Below are positions 34,175 to 45,970 of a stretch of DNA of 64,000 nucleotides, one piece after another. Position 1 is the stretch's first letter, and every line of letters begins with the position of its first letter. Under the pieces are notes generated by a model. The model made no database searches. It was not told where the DNA came from and was given only the letters and a program-made list of their open reading frames with translations. Origin of the DNA: Aphelocoma coerulescens (Eukaryota; Chordata; Aves; Passeriformes; Corvidae); the NCBI RefSeq assembly GCF_041296385.1, contig NW_027183804.1, positions 1,426,001 through 1,490,000 on the forward strand, given 5' to 3'. The position numbers and the translations under genes are program-made.

Positions 34175-36725
34175 ATGCCCCAGGCCCGCCCCCGGCCCCG
34201 GGCGGGGCCGCCCCCTCCCCGGCCCCGGGCGTCCCGCCGCGGTCTCGCCTCCGCCCGGCTCTCGCCGTCCTGGCTGTGGCGCTGCCGGGCGGGCATCGGT
34301 GCCCGGGGCTGGGGCGGCATCGCCACCCTTTGGCTCCGCCTGTGCCGAGCCCGGCCCTGGCCCCGACGCGGGCTCCGGCTCCGGCCCCGGCTCCGGCCTC
34401 GGCTCCGGGCCCGGCTCCTCCCGGGGCCCGCGGAGGACACCCGGGGCGCGGCCGCTCCCGCCGCCTCCGCTGCGGCTTCCCCGGCCCGAGCTCCGCCGCT
34501 CGGCAGCGCGGCCGCCGGCCCCGAGCCGCCGGTGTCCCGTTCGGATGGGGATGCCCGGGCCGGGGCGGTCGGGGGGCGGTCGGGGGCCGTGTCTGGCCCC
34601 GGGCCGAGCGCTGACGGCCGCGTGTCGCCCGCAGGGAAGGCGCAGGAGGCCCTGCAGGAGCGGTACCGGCTGGGTTCGCTGCTGGGCAGCGGCGGCTTCG
34701 GCAGCGTCTTCTCGGGCACGCGGCTCGCGGACGGCGCCCCGGTGAGTGGCGGGGCCGGCGGGGAGGAGGAGGAGGGCGGAGGAGGAGGAGAAGGAGAAGG
34801 AGAAGGAGAAGGAGAAGGAGAAGGAGAAGGAGAAGGAGAAGGAGAAGGAGAAGGAGAAGGAGAATGCAGGAGGAGGGCGGAGGAGGAGGAGGAGGCCGGG
34901 GCGCGGCGGGGCGGGCGGCGAGCTCAGCCCGCTGCTGCCCCTTGCTCGCAGGTGGCCATCAAATGCGTGCCGTGGGACCGCGTCCGGCACTGGGGCGAGC
35001 TGGTGAGTGAGCGGGGCCAGCGGCAGAGGCGGGGCGTGCCGGGCGGCGAGGAGCCGGGGCCCGGCGGGGTGGGAGCCGCCGGGAGCCCCGGAGGGAGAGC
35101 GGGCGGGGGGTGAGCGGGGGGCGCAGAGCGTCCCGGGCTGGGTGAGGGGTCCCAGAGCCCTGGCACGGCCTCAGCCCCACCGACGGCACCGTGCTCCTCC
35201 CGCAGCCCGACGGCGCCCGTGCGCCCCTGGAGATCGTGCTGCTGGACAAGGTGTCCACTGGGTTCCGTGGTGTCATCCGGCTCCTGGAGTGGGTTGAGCT
35301 GCCCAGCAGCTTCTTGCTGGTGCTGGAGCGTCCGGAGCGGTGCCAGGACCTGTCGGGTTTGCTGGCGCAGCGGAGGTTCCTGCCCGAGGAGGAGGCGCGG
35401 GGGCTGTTCGGCCAGGTGCTGGAGGCCGTGCGGCACTGCACCAGCTGCGGGGTCCTGCACCGGGACATCAAGCCCGAGAACATCCTGCTCGACCTGGCCA
35501 CCGGGCAGCTGAAACTGATCGACTTTGGCTGCGGCGCCTTCCTCCAGGACACAGCCTACACTCAGTTTGCAGGTGAGCCCTCCCAGGGGATGCTCCTGGG
35601 CATCTCATGGCCCAGCCTGGGTGTAGCACCGGGCTTCCCCTCATTGTTGCCAGGATGGGATTAATTCTTGAACCAAGTTGCTTTTGGGTGGGGCTGGGAG
35701 GGGGCCAGTTCCCGGCCCTGCTGCCAGCCTTCAGCACCCACTCTGCCCTGGGCTGGGGCTGGAGCGGGGGCAGCCAGCCCAACAAAATCCCCCGTGGGGG
35801 TAGCAGAGAGGGGGGTCAGACCCCGTGCACCGGCCGGTTTGGTGTGCAGGCGAGGAAGGGCCTGGACTGCTCCGCTGCCCTGGTTTGCCTTGGCTTATTG
35901 ATGTATTTTGGGGCACTGCAGGCAGGGAGGAGAGTGGGTTTTCCCCACCACTGGGTGGGTTTTTCATTTGCATGTCATGGTTGGGCCTCCCCAGGGATTC
36001 CGCTGCCCTTTCCCAACACCAGTGGCCTCTTTTCCAACACCAGTTTGTACACAAGTCACAGGTGCAGGCGAGAGGGCAGCGGGTCACCCCGTGTGCCACT
36101 GGTGCAGCCCCTGCGTGCCCAGGGATGCTGGGGCGAGGCTCTGGGAGCAGCAGCATCCCCCAATGGACTCGGTCTGTGTTCCACAGGAACCCTGTTGTAC
36201 AGCCCACCCGAGTGGATCCACCACCAACGCTACCACGGCGAGGCAGCGACGATCTGGTCCCTGGGCATCCTGCTGTACCAGCTGGTGGTGGGGAAGCACC
36301 CGTTCAAGAGGGGCCAGGAGATCATCTGGGGGCGGATCCTGTTCCCACGACGGCTCTCTCCAGGTGGATCCTCATCTCTGCAGCACAGGGGGAATAGCAG
36401 TGCTGGGAGCCAGCAGCGGGCTCAGGAGCATCCCGCTCTGGCAGCTCTGAGCAGGTGGCACATGTCCTGCTCTCCTGCTGCCCTCCAAAGCACAGAATCC
36501 ATGAGCAAGTTTAGGCCCAGCTGTGGGCACAGCCAGCATGGCCTGGGCACGGGAACGGGGGGCAAAGCGGGCGGGATCCTTCTGCAGCTGCCTGGTGGTT
36601 TCTGCTTTCTGTGCCCAGAGTGCCAGGATATTCTTAAGAGGTGCTTGTCCATGCAGCCCTTGGACAGGCTGTCCTTGGAAGAGCTCTTCAGTGACCCTTG
36701 GCTGCAGGGTGTTCATGTGCCCTAG
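34175..36725 (+). CDS. PIM1-like: PIM-like serine/threonine kinase, 5 coding exons
   Basis: Coding exons by splice sites and phase: 34175-34741, 34952-35002, 35206-35572, 36187-36363 and 36619-36725. Together they make 1269 nt (422 aa) with no stop. After a long basic, proline/arginine-rich N-terminus (about 155 residues) the kinase domain shows the glycine loop [14 protein letters not shown] lysine, HRDIKPEN catalytic loop, DFG, and YSPPEW of the P+1 region, and ends GVHVP. PIM kinases are constitutively active cytosolic/nuclear kinases that favour survival and growth. All catalytic residues are present. The first exon may itself be split: an acceptor-like CCCGCAG lies at 34634, so the real N-terminus may be shorter. 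Passerines carry many PIM-like copies. Confidence 0.85.
34785..34866 (+). repeat. (GGAGAA)n microsatellite
   Basis: About 13 hexamers in intron 1 of the PIM-like gene. Confidence 0.95.
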
Positions 36726-37014
36726 AGGATGGCAGAGAGCCACGGGCACAGTGTGATCCAGGGGCCTGGCAGGTAACAGCCCCACACATCTCTTGGCAAT
36801 CAGTGGCAAAGCAAAGCAGACTATTTTGTCCTGCCTGTAGCTCTGAGCAGGAAGCATCAGAAGGGAACACGCAGCTCTTGGGCTGCAGCTGAGCTGGAGG
36901 CCTGCTCTGGCAAGCACTGGTGGCCACCATCCCCCCTGGTTTTGCTTGTCTGGTTCACTGATGGCTGGGGCCCTGGGCAGAACCCTGAGAACCTGGTGTG
37001 GCTCCAGGGAAGGA

Positions 37015-37182
37015 GAAGGAGCCCCTGGAGAAGCTGTAGCAGGTGGGGCTGCTGCTGCTGGAGACACCAAGGACGAGCTCAAGGCCGACAACCTCTTCCT
37101 GGAGCTGGCCAGCAGCAGCTGAAGATGATGGCCTTTGATTCTGGCACCTTCTCCAAAGACACGCTCCACGGCCAGTGTGCAG
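37015..37182 (+). pseudogene. PIM-like kinase exon relic
   Basis: Reading across two frames gives KADNLFLELAS and then QLKMMAFDSGTFSKDT, equivalent to the [20 protein letters not shown] region of the intact gene just upstream. The exon still ends in GTGCAG|GTGAGT at the same place. It has a frameshift near 37122 and a TAG near 37040, and DFG has become FDSG, so it is dead. The following DNA (37280-37450) also repeats intron sequence of the intact gene (36400-36560), so a tandem copy has decayed here. Confidence 0.6.
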
Positions 37183-39475
37183 GTGAGTCCAGAGCCAGGG
37201 GGATGCTGCCAGAGGTGGGCATGGCACGGCCTGGCCGGGCACCAAAGGTTCCCCCTTTGCTGGGGCGGCTGCAGGGAATTCTTCAGTGGCTGCCAAGCTG
37301 CTTTTGGGCTCTGGGCAGCTGCTGAGGAGGTGGCTGTGCCATGGCTGGCTGCAGGCTGGGCACATGTCCTGCCCTCCTGCTCTGCTCCCAAAGGCAGCAA
37401 TGCTGGGCAGCTTTGGGCCCAGCTCTGAGCACGGCCAGCACGGCCTGGGCACTGCGGGCGGCTGGGACAAGGGGACAGGAGGCTTCAGCTGACGGGCGGG
37501 TTCTGGTTTCTCTCCTTGCAGCCGGGCTCTGCCGATGCTGAGGCTGCTCCGGGCTCTGCCAGGGCTCTGCTGGGGCTCAGCCCCGGGCACGGCTGGGCCC
37601 GCTCTCCCCTCACAGGGCTCTGACAGCTTTGCATCAGACGAGCCCCTTGCGAGCACAGCGACGGAGCTTTCTGCTTTTGCAGGTGAGTGAGACTCTGGTG
37701 CAGGCCAAGAGATTGCAGTCAGGGACACACATGCCACTGGAAAGAACCCAAACTCTGCACAGTCACAGCTGAACGCCTGGATCTGCACAGGATGTTCTGT
37801 CTGTCCCACTCTTCCTTCCTTTTGGGCTGGAATTGTGCCATTGCACTTTCTTCCTCCTCTGGAAGTGCCACGAGTGGGCCCAACCTGGCAAGTGGGCCGT
37901 GTTCCTGAGGCAGTGCAGCCTGGAGCTGATGGATGAAGGATTGCCCTTCTCCAGTGCCAAACCAGAGCAAAAAGCCCTAAGTGGGACTTTACTTCTTTAA
38001 GAACCCCCTGACAATTTCCAAGGGAATGTGCAGCTCACTCGCAGGGTGAGAAGGAAGGGCATCTTCTCAGTGAGTTGGGATGGGACAGAGTTTAGATTGC
38101 CAGTCCTGCTCGGAGCTGGCAGGGCACAATCAATTTCCTATTGCTTCAACCACAATTTAAAATAACAATGTTGGAGACAAAGCCCAAAGTCTTTAAAAAA
38201 GGGCTGCTGAGGTCAGTAAGATGGATCAATGCCACCAGCATATTTACAAATACCTGAGTTGTCTTTTTGAAAAGATCAGTTACCTCTTAATCCAGAGTTA
38301 CAAAAGATTTTTCACTCCACATTTGGGTTTTGGTTTTATGTTTCGTAATATTTTCTGGTCTTTTTCTTTTGTTTTTTTCTATCAATTAAACCAAAAACGT
38401 CCTAAATGATGGAGCAGCACTGCTGAACACGGGGACACGCAGAGGGACCAGAAGCAGCTGCCTTTGTCCCCCTGCAGCTCCAAGGCCCAATCTCAGAGCA
38501 GACAGGGCTGGCAGAGACTGGCAGGCTCCCTGTTTGCTGTGCTGCCCCACTTGTGAGCGGCCCAGCTTTGCGTGAGGCACAGGGAGAACAAGGGGCAGCT
38601 CCCTGCCAGCCCCGCAGCCCAGGCACCCCTCGGGCCCCGGGGCTTGGGGCACTGTCAGCACCCGCTGCTCCAGCGCCCGCTCCTGCTGGCACTGACAGCA
38701 ACCCCCAAACTGTGGCTGATCCCGAGGGAGCAGCAGCAGGGCCTGGATCTGATCCCTGACTCTGGGGCAGGGCTGGACAAATGACCCCCACAGCAGCAGC
38801 AGCAGCAGCAGCAGCAAATGGAGCTGACTTTCAGCACAGCCCCTGCCGCTGTTCCCTCCCGTTGGCAGCGGTGCCACAGCAGCCTGGGGCACCTGGGAGC
38901 CCTCAGTGCCAGCAGGGACTGGAGATGGCAGCCCTGGGCTCCTGCAGGGTGTGCAAGGAGCAGAGGTGGGCACTCCCTGTCCATGTGGAGCTTGCAGGTG
39001 GCAAAGGCTGCTGTGAGCAGGCAGCTCCAAGGGCAGAGAAAGGAGGGTCTCGAGCACTGGATCTGTGCCAGTGCCACAGCCCTGGGCAGCAGCCACCGAG
39101 CCCCGGGGCCACAGAGGGCACAGCAAGAGGGACAAAAGCAGTCAAGGGCAGAGACTGGGCAGGGCGAGAGCTGGGAGCAGGAACAGCTGCTTCATTGCAC
39201 TCTTGGAGAAAGCTCTTGGCTGTTTCAAAGCGCTGAAAGGCGTCAAGGGCACAGAGGAGGCCACAGCAAACAATGCTCCTGTTTTCACAGCCTCCCCTCT
39301 CCGTGTGCCAGAAGGAATGGGATGAACTGTATTCTTCTCTCCGAGTCGTCTCGTTCAGCATGAGCAGCTCAGCAGCAGGAGCTGAAGGAGCTGAAGCCTT
39401 AGGCCACAAGAGCTGAGCAAGAGGAGACTTTTGGGCAAAGTAATGCAGGTGCCATGGACCTGGCTGAATGCAGCA
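37183..39475. other. No gene; decayed PIM flank and (CAG)9
   Basis: Apart from the duplicated PIM intron sequence at 37280-37450 and a (CAG)9 tract at 38791-38817, nothing could be supported. A 249-codon minus-strand frame over the CAG tract (38386-39135) looks compositional. Confidence 0.4.
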
Positions 39476-39479
39476 GACA

Positions 39480-39650
39480 GAATCCTGGAATTACAGACTC
39501 CTTTCTGTTAGAAAAGACCTCTGAGCTCATCGAGTCCAACCATTAACCCAGCACAGTCAAGCCCAGCACTAAACCACGTCCCTGAAGTGCCAAGGCCTGG
39601 ACAAGAGGCCTGACTGAGGCCTGAACAACAGGCCCTGAGCCAAAGGTGAC
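39480..39650 (+). mobile_element. CR1 LINE 3' fragment
   Basis: AGACCTCTGAGCTCATCGAG followed by TCCAACCATTAACCCAGCAC and ACTAAACCACGTCCCTGAAG is the conserved 3' tail of chicken-repeat-1 elements. Confidence 0.75.
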
Positions 39651-40255
39651 CTCTGGATGAACCTTCCAACCAAAGGTTATCTTTGTATCTGCTCATTACC
39701 GAAATTTCCATCATCATTAGTGCTGTGATTGATGTATCCCCTCATTAGTGAAACATGTATTGACCTTTCTGTGTTTAGACACCAGACAAGGCCATGAAAT
39801 CTGACATCTGGCCTTGTTTGGGGCTGTATGGTCAAAGTCAGCTCCCTTGGCTCCTCCTTGAGCCCTGGCCAGGCTTAGGAGGAAGCCAAGAGGAGGATGA
39901 AAGCAGATGTTCCCGCACTGGAAGTGCTGTCAGTTTGTTTCTCCAGCACTGTCAAAGCTGGGCCCTCTCGCAGCTGGGTTGGAGCCTCAGCTGTGGCTGG
40001 AGGCAGCTGCAGGAATTCCCAGTGTCCGGGAGTGGCTCTGCAGTCCTTGGCTGGGACAGCTTCCCCCAGCTGATGGGTGGCTCTGGGTGATGGTAAAGTC
40101 TGAGGGTCACTGGGGCTGGATCTTGGTTAATCACTGCAGGCAATCTTTGGCACTGATGACTGGGGGCTTTGCTGAGCTGCTCCTGCTGTGATTCTTTGCT
40201 AATGATTATGTGCTTTGCTGAGCTTATGCTTTTGTAATTCTTTGCAGCTTTGCAT
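39651..40255. other. No gene recognised
   Basis: Intergenic. A minus-strand frame (39952-40362) has no recognisable features. Confidence 0.4.
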
Positions 40256-40650
40256 TTTATAAATTGCACAATCCCTTCAGTTGGTGTCTGTGTCTTTGGT
40301 GCTGACCCTGCCCACTGGCAAAACAGGGCCCCATCCTGCCTGAGTGTTACCTGGGAAGACAAAAACCCTCACTCCAAATGTCCCCCCTTCCTCCTTGTTC
40401 CCCCCACTTTATACACTGAGCATGATGTCCTGTGGTCTGGGATATGCCTGGGGTCAGTTGGGGTCACCTGTCCTGGCTGTGACCCCTGCCAAGCTCCCCT
40501 GCACCCCCAGCCCCTCCCCAGCGTGGCCGGACGAGGGGCAGGAAAGGCCTTGGCTCTGTGCAAGCTCAGCAAGAACAAAACCATCTCTGTGTGAGCAACG
40601 CTGTGCTCAGCACAGAGCCAAACACAGCCCCAGAGAAAGGCCTGGCAAGG
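40256..40650 (-). mobile_element. LTR-like promoter region
   Basis: On the minus strand GACATCATGCTCAGTGTATAAAG (CRE-like site followed by a TATA box), with GGTGACCCCAACTGACCCC upstream, is the U3/R pattern of passerine ERV LTRs. Its length and ends are not established. Confidence 0.4.
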
Positions 40651-40689
40651 AAATTCCCTCTGCCCCAGCCCACAGCAGCACCCCATGGC

Positions 40690-41100
40690 CACCCACCATC
40701 ACCACGGCTCCACGGGTTCCTTTCCATGGCCCCGGCCCTGGCCACGGGACCTTGGGCTGGTGGCCACGGCAGCCGACTGTGGCCCAGGGCTCCGTGCCCG
40801 TGTCCATGGCAGCAGTGGCCGGCCACGGGCCCTGAGTGCAGGTGAGCGTGCCAATCCCCATGGCAGCGGGGCCAAGCGTTGGTGTCCGTGGCACCAAAGT
40901 GAGGAACGGGTCCCTGTGGCCGCTGCCGTGGCACCTGAGGGCATCAGCGAGTGTCAGTGCAATTGTAGCTGGCACCAGCCCCGGCACCGCTCTGTCCTGA
41001 GGGCTGCCATGGCAGCCGAGGGCAGCCACAGGTCTGTGGGCAAGTGGCCACGGACCCTGAGTGCAGCAATGGCTCCTGGGGGGGTTCCCAAGGGAACTGG
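40690..41100 (+). repeat. Degenerate CATGGCAGC-rich tandem region
   Basis: Loose repetition of CCATGGCAGC and GGCCACGG at about 30-60 bp intervals. The period is unclear. Confidence 0.45.
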
Positions 41101-41109
41101 AACTGATGA

Positions 41110-41540
41110 GGGTTGCCATGGCATCCAACCCCTGGGATGTCACACAGCCACCCTGGGATGTCGCACAGCCACCCTGGGATGTCACAACCACTCAGTGATG
41201 TCATAGCCTGCTCTATGATGTCAGACCTCTACCCTGTGATATCACAGCCTTATCTGCAATGTCACAGCTCACTCTGTGATGTCACATAGACACCCTGTGA
41301 TGTCATAGCCACTCTGTGATGTCACACAACCTGGGATGTCACAGTCATCTCTGTGACATCACACAGCTGCTCTGTGATGTCATACACCCACCCTGTGATG
41401 TCACAATCCACTCTGGGATGTCACAGCCTGTTCTGGGATGGCCCAGCCCCCCCCCGTGACATCACACCAATACTCTGTGATGTCATACAGCCACCCTGTG
41501 ATGTCACACAGCCCCTTTCTGACATCACAGCTGCTCTGTG
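41110..41540 (+). repeat. TGATGTCA tandem array
   Basis: About 15 units of 25-30 bp with the core CTGTGATGTCACA, which contains TGATGTCA, a CRE/ATF-like half-palindrome. Confidence 0.85.
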
Positions 41541-41566
41541 GGTCTGGGACACAGGCACAGAGGTGT

Positions 41567-42017
41567 TGCCAAAACTTCAGTGAAACAAAACCTCCTCAGC
41601 ACCAGCGCAGCACGAAGCAGCAGCATTCTTTATTGGGCCGGATGCACGAGGGGAGAGCCCCTCCCAAAGTCGTGTGTGCCGAGTTCAGGAATGTTCCTGT
41701 TTGCAGACTGGGTTTCACAGACACATTCCCAGACTGTCCCACAAGAAACACACACACGATAATCATTGCCCCAAAATCATTGCATATTTCCCCCACCCCT
41801 TTGCACATCCCTTCTTCTGCCCTGGGGCTCTCTTTGGGGGTCCCTGGTGCTCGGTGACCCCAAAGCCAGCCCTGACTGCCCGGTGAACTGGTGAAAGTTG
41901 GCACACCTGGGCTGGTTGCTGCCTACAGAATCAGCCTTGTGCGGTTCCATGGCCAGTGGCTTTTGGAGAAGAAGCATTGTATGAACCCACCAGGTGCAAA
42001 CGCTTTTTCATCTGGCA
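41567..42017 (-). mobile_element. LTR of gammaretrovirus-like ERV
   Basis: On the minus strand it begins TGCCAG straight after a polypurine tract (AAGGGGGGGAAATT, near 42020-42033) and ends near TTTTGGCA, so the termini are inverted (TGCC/GGCA). AATAAA lies at 41629-41634. It is the 3' LTR of the env/pol remnant upstream. No 5' LTR is present. Confidence 0.6.
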
Positions 42018-42129
42018 AATTTCCCCCCCTTGGAGGGTTGTGAAGCTTCTCTTCCCTTCAAGCCTTCAGAAGCCTCACTCTTCTCCTTTACTCACATCCC
42101 ACGAGTTCCTCAGCTGCTTTCACAACCAT

Positions 42130-43559
42130 GTTCTTTACACAGCTCAAAGCAAGTGTCAGAAGCACAAGTATTGCTGTGATCCCAGTCAGACTTTGCAAAA
42201 GTGAGGCCAACCATCAGTCAGGGGAAATCCAAGTCCTTTAAATATTTTATCCAAACAGTTACTGTTGAACCCTCCCCTTAATTCCCTGCTGGATGCAGCA
42301 AGCGATTTTATCCTCTCTACCCGATCATCCAATCCAGCATCACATTTGGAATGTGCACACAACAAGTGTTGCTGTTTCAGTTCAAGAATCCACATACTCC
42401 CTGTCCATGTAGCAGCAATAGGGCTAAAGCCAATCTGCTATGTAAGGTCATTTTAGCTGTGGCTGGCAATTGTTCCTTTATTTCAGCAAACCCCAAAGGA
42501 GCTGCATTCCCTAAAGTTTCCATCTGCAGAGCCCAATGGTGTGTGGCTGGTCTGTTCCTAAAGGCAGATCTGTGCGGAGCAGAGATGGATTCTAAAATCC
42601 ATCCCGCTGTAGTTCCCGCACTGGGATGTTTCCAAGTTCCATCCCCTTTAACCTTTCCCCACAGTCGGGTTCCCGGTGGTGACTCCTTGCACGAGGGACG
42701 GAACGTTAATACCCCCAGTGTCCATGGTGCTCCTGATTCTCCCAGGGGCAAACATCTGCTCCAAATTCCATCACTTCCCACCCATCCTGGGGCTCCTAAG
42801 GATCTGACCGTGCCCTGCTGACACTCTGTGCCTCTCCAAGGCTCGCTGTTTGTTGGCTGAGCCCAGGTGTCCCTGAGAAAGGCAGAATCATTTCTACAAA
42901 CACAGCCCAGCCTCAGAGCCTGGGCCACAGCCAGGAGCTGCTGGACCTCAGGATTCCAAACAGCTCAAGTGTCTGTCCCAGGGCAATCCCACTTTTCCTT
43001 TGTCCTGGAATCCTTTGACCTTGACCTTGTTCAATCAGGATATTTTATCCCCACCTGTAAGGGGTCCCGTGGAAGGCCTGGGCTCCCTTCCCAGCCCAGA
43101 CACCCCTGAACTGGCTGGAAACATTCCCATTGTCCTGTCTGAGGGCAATTCCATACTTCTGGAATTTGACAGCGCCAGGGGGTATCAGTGCAATCTGTCA
43201 GCTGATCAATATTTCCTGAGGTAATTTCCTGACCCGGTTTGGAAATGTTACAATTCTCAGCAGTATTGTTCTGATGTGCCCATGGTAAGGAATATTCTCC
43301 TTCCATCCCTGTCCAGGTGCCCTGGGTGCTATTTCCTTCCCACACGTGTTCCCAGATTTTTGTCAAATTGCTGACTGAAGCTCCCCACAGAACTGGATTT
43401 TCTGCAGAGGTTGGTGTTGGCAAACAAGCTGTTACAGGGGTCACATTCTGTCATCTGCCAACACCTTGCACTGACTTTGAAAACCACATTTCCCTTCCCC
43501 GAAGTCAGGAACATTGTTTCTATTATTATTATAAATACACAATTATTGATCATCTTCAT
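42130..43559 (-). pseudogene. Gammaretrovirus-like env, broken
   Basis: The minus-strand ATG at 43559 opens a hydrophobic leader (NNCVFIIIIETMFL). A cysteine-rich surface region follows in another frame (43031-43444), then transmembrane-subunit sequence (QGVCGFLN near 42380, with cysteines and a heptad-like stretch) continues in a shifted frame down to about 42190. At least two frame changes and several stops break it. It is annotated only as a remnant. Confidence 0.65.
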
Positions 43560-43619
43560 CCAGATCCAATAAATAGTATCCCCTTAGAAAATCCTATTCA
43601 ATACCTAAAACAATAGGAT

Positions 43620-44950
43620 TTATGTAAAAACCCCAAACTCCATGGTGTCAGACAGTCTTGTTTCTGCTGTGTTTAATGTGTGCTCGCTGGTTTTACCCAC
43701 ATGTGATGAACCCCGAGTTTGATTCCTTCTACCTTGAGTGCAGGGTAGGTTACCAGGAGGACTTGAGATGGTCCCTTCCACTTTGGCTGGATTGTTCCAA
43801 AATTCCAGGTTCTGATGCACACCGCATCTCCTGGTTGGAAAGGATGTACAGGCGAGTCCAGCCCCAATGATCTGTTGAGAACCATGCACCTTTTAAGGCT
43901 TACAAGAGTTAGTCCCAGTGCTATTAAATATTCATTTCAGCAAAACTTCTGAGCCTTCCCTTGTCTTGTTGGTGCCACATGGGAAAGCTTCTGGCCATCC
44001 AGAAAAAGGATCCACCAATACCAAAATGTGCCAGTCCCCCTTCTGCCTGGGCAGTTCTGCAAAATCCGTTGGCCAAAATCACCTGGTGATTCCCATGTAA
44101 TGAGCCCTGGAGGCAGCCTTCTTCCTTCAAAACCAATCCCATCTTTCTCAACAACTGATCTATTATTTTTTGCCATTTTTGTGCTTACTAGATGCCTTTG
44201 TAAACTGGCCACCATATTCTCCATTTCCTCATGTGTTTCCTGATGTTTGAGTTCCGTTATACATTAATTGTGGAGCTACAATTACCTGCCCACCCATTGC
44301 AGGTTACCAATCACCTGCTGGGATTTTCCATAGCTGCTGCTGCTGGGGCTGACTGCCTGTCCTGATCACTGGAATCTGGTTTCTGTTGCAGAACATTCCA
44401 GTTTTTGCCAGGTATTAGTGCAAGGAGAGCTTTTTCAGCACCCTCTTGAGCTGTTTGGTAAGCCAATGGATTCCCTGGATTACCTGGGGAGTCTCCAAAC
44501 CCATGGGCTTTACAAGGGCATCAGGGCCACTTCTTTTGGCTTTGGCACACTCTGCAGTAGGTGACTGATTTCTTGTTGTACTCACTGGAGACCTCTGTGC
44601 CCTTTCCTTCCATGTGGCTCCCTGGGCGTGTATTATTCCAAACCCAGAGTTCAAATCAGTCCATATGTTCACCCTTTTTCCTTCAGTGATTTCTAGGAAA
44701 GGTCATTCATTCTGCTTTTTGTGCTGCTGTGTTCAAAGCTAAAGCCTGGGCTTCTATGACCTGGCTCGAGGTTGCCACTGCACACCCAGCTGCCCGTTTC
44801 CCATCCGTACCACGCTGCTCCCACCAGGGTGCAGGTCCAGTGCTGGCTCCTGCATGGGATTGCTGTGGAGGTTCCAGAGTCTGCCAGAACACACTTGTTC
44901 CATGGATCCCAGGCAGTCATGGCACAAAGAGTCCAAGCCTTCTCTTAGAA
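43620..44950 (-). pseudogene. Gammaretrovirus-like pol, 3' part, broken
   Basis: From high to low coordinates: RNase H pieces (AVATSSQVIEAQAL near 44750 and IWTDLNSGFGI near 44660), integrase core (WESPGDF and LDGQKLSH, 43970-44100) and the integrase C-terminal GPY/F-like domain (FGTIQPKWKGPSQVLL, 43740-43800). Stops and shifts separate them. Gag, protease and RT are missing. The left limit is the GGAAAA array. Confidence 0.75.
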
Positions 44951-45049
44951 GGGACTCGAACACTTCCCTGTTCCAACCTTGGGTACCTTGAACCAAACCC
45001 TGCAAAGCTTTTGCTGCACCTTACAGGCAGGTCAACAGTTTACACCAGG

Positions 45050-45206
45050 AAAGGAAAAAGGATAGGGAAAGGGAAAAGGGAAAGGGAAAGGGAAAGGGAA
45101 AGGGAAAGGAAAAGGAAAAGGAAAAGGAAAAGGAAAAGGAAAAGGAAAAGGAAAAGGAAAAGGAAAAGGAAAAGGAAAAGGAAAAGGAAAAGGAAAAGGA
45201 AAAGGT
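45050..45206 (+). repeat. (GGGAAA/GGAAAA)n array
   Basis: Purine hexamer array of about 155 bp at the truncated 5' side of the gammaretrovirus-like ERV. Confidence 0.95.
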
Positions 45207-45339
45207 GCCTTTATCTTACCAGGGGTCTTTCTCTGATTTCCTTTGGAGCAGGGATCAAAGGTTCTCCCCAGAATCCTTCAGGGCTGCCTGCAGGTGCTGC
45301 CATCCCTCAGATCTGTTGAAATTCAAGAGGATGAGGCCA

Positions 45340-45545
45340 CGGGGTGTCCCAATGGTGCCTTGGTTCCATGGGCCCTGTAGTGTAACCATGGTGTCCTTGG
45401 TTCTGCAGTGTCACAATGGACCCTTCATTCCATGAGGCCCCACAGTGTGGCAATGGTCCCTTGAGTCCATGAGGCCCCACAAGGTCACAATGGTCCCTTG
45501 GTTCCATGGCCCCGCACTCTCACAAGGCTCTCCTTGGCTGCACAA
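45340..45545 (+). repeat. Minisatellite, TTCCATGAGGCCCC family
   Basis: About five units with TTGGTTCCATGAGGCCCCAC and GTGTCACAATGG, same family as 1495-1705. Confidence 0.75.
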
Positions 45546-45934
45546 GGTCCTGTAATGGAGCAAGGGTTTCATTTTCTTCTTGATTTCTTTTAGCTTTCTT
45601 TCTTTCTTCATTCTTTCAACTTTTTTCTTTCTTTTTCCTATTTTTTTGGTTGCTTTCTGTCTTTCTTCTTTCTTTCTTTTCTTCTTTTATTTTTTCTTGT
45701 CTTTCCTTTTTTTTCTTTCTTTTTGATTCTTTCCTCTTTTTCTAAATTTTTTTTTGTTTCACGTTACTTAGTCTGTCTTTCTTCTTTTCTTTTTCTTCAC
45801 TTTTAAAATTTTCATGTTGATTTCTTTTCATTTTCTTTCCTCCTTTTTTCTTTCCTTCATTTTTTTTACCTTTTTTCTTTTTCTTTCTTTTTTGTTGCTT
45901 TCTGTCTTTCATCTTTCTTTCTTTTTTTGCTTTT
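45546..45934 (+). repeat. TTTC-rich pyrimidine tract
   Basis: Nearly pure T/C, dominated by TTTCTTTC, for about 390 bp. Confidence 0.9.
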
Positions 45935-45970
45935 GGGACATGGGAAAGCTTCTGACCATCCAGAAAAAGT
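45935..45970 (-). mobile_element. Detached integrase fragment of the same ERV
   Basis: CATGGGAAAGCTTCTGACCA repeats 43978-44010 almost exactly. It ends directly at the TCCCA array. Confidence 0.65.

Noticed and set aside
33641..34990. 449-codon minus-strand frame opposite the PIM gene
   Set aside because: Low-complexity Arg/Gly/Pro and Ser/Phe runs follow the GGAGAA microsatellite and the CpG-rich exon. The sense strand has a clear kinase.
38791..38817. (CAG)9 as a coding glutamine tract
   Set aside because: No supported gene covers it on either strand.
38386..39135. 249-codon minus-strand frame across (CAG)9
   Set aside because: The leucine run comes from the CAG tract. No domain, splice or family evidence.
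41110..41540. CRISPR-like array
   Set aside because: Units are contiguous, degenerate and lack unique spacers. The genome is vertebrate. It is a minisatellite.
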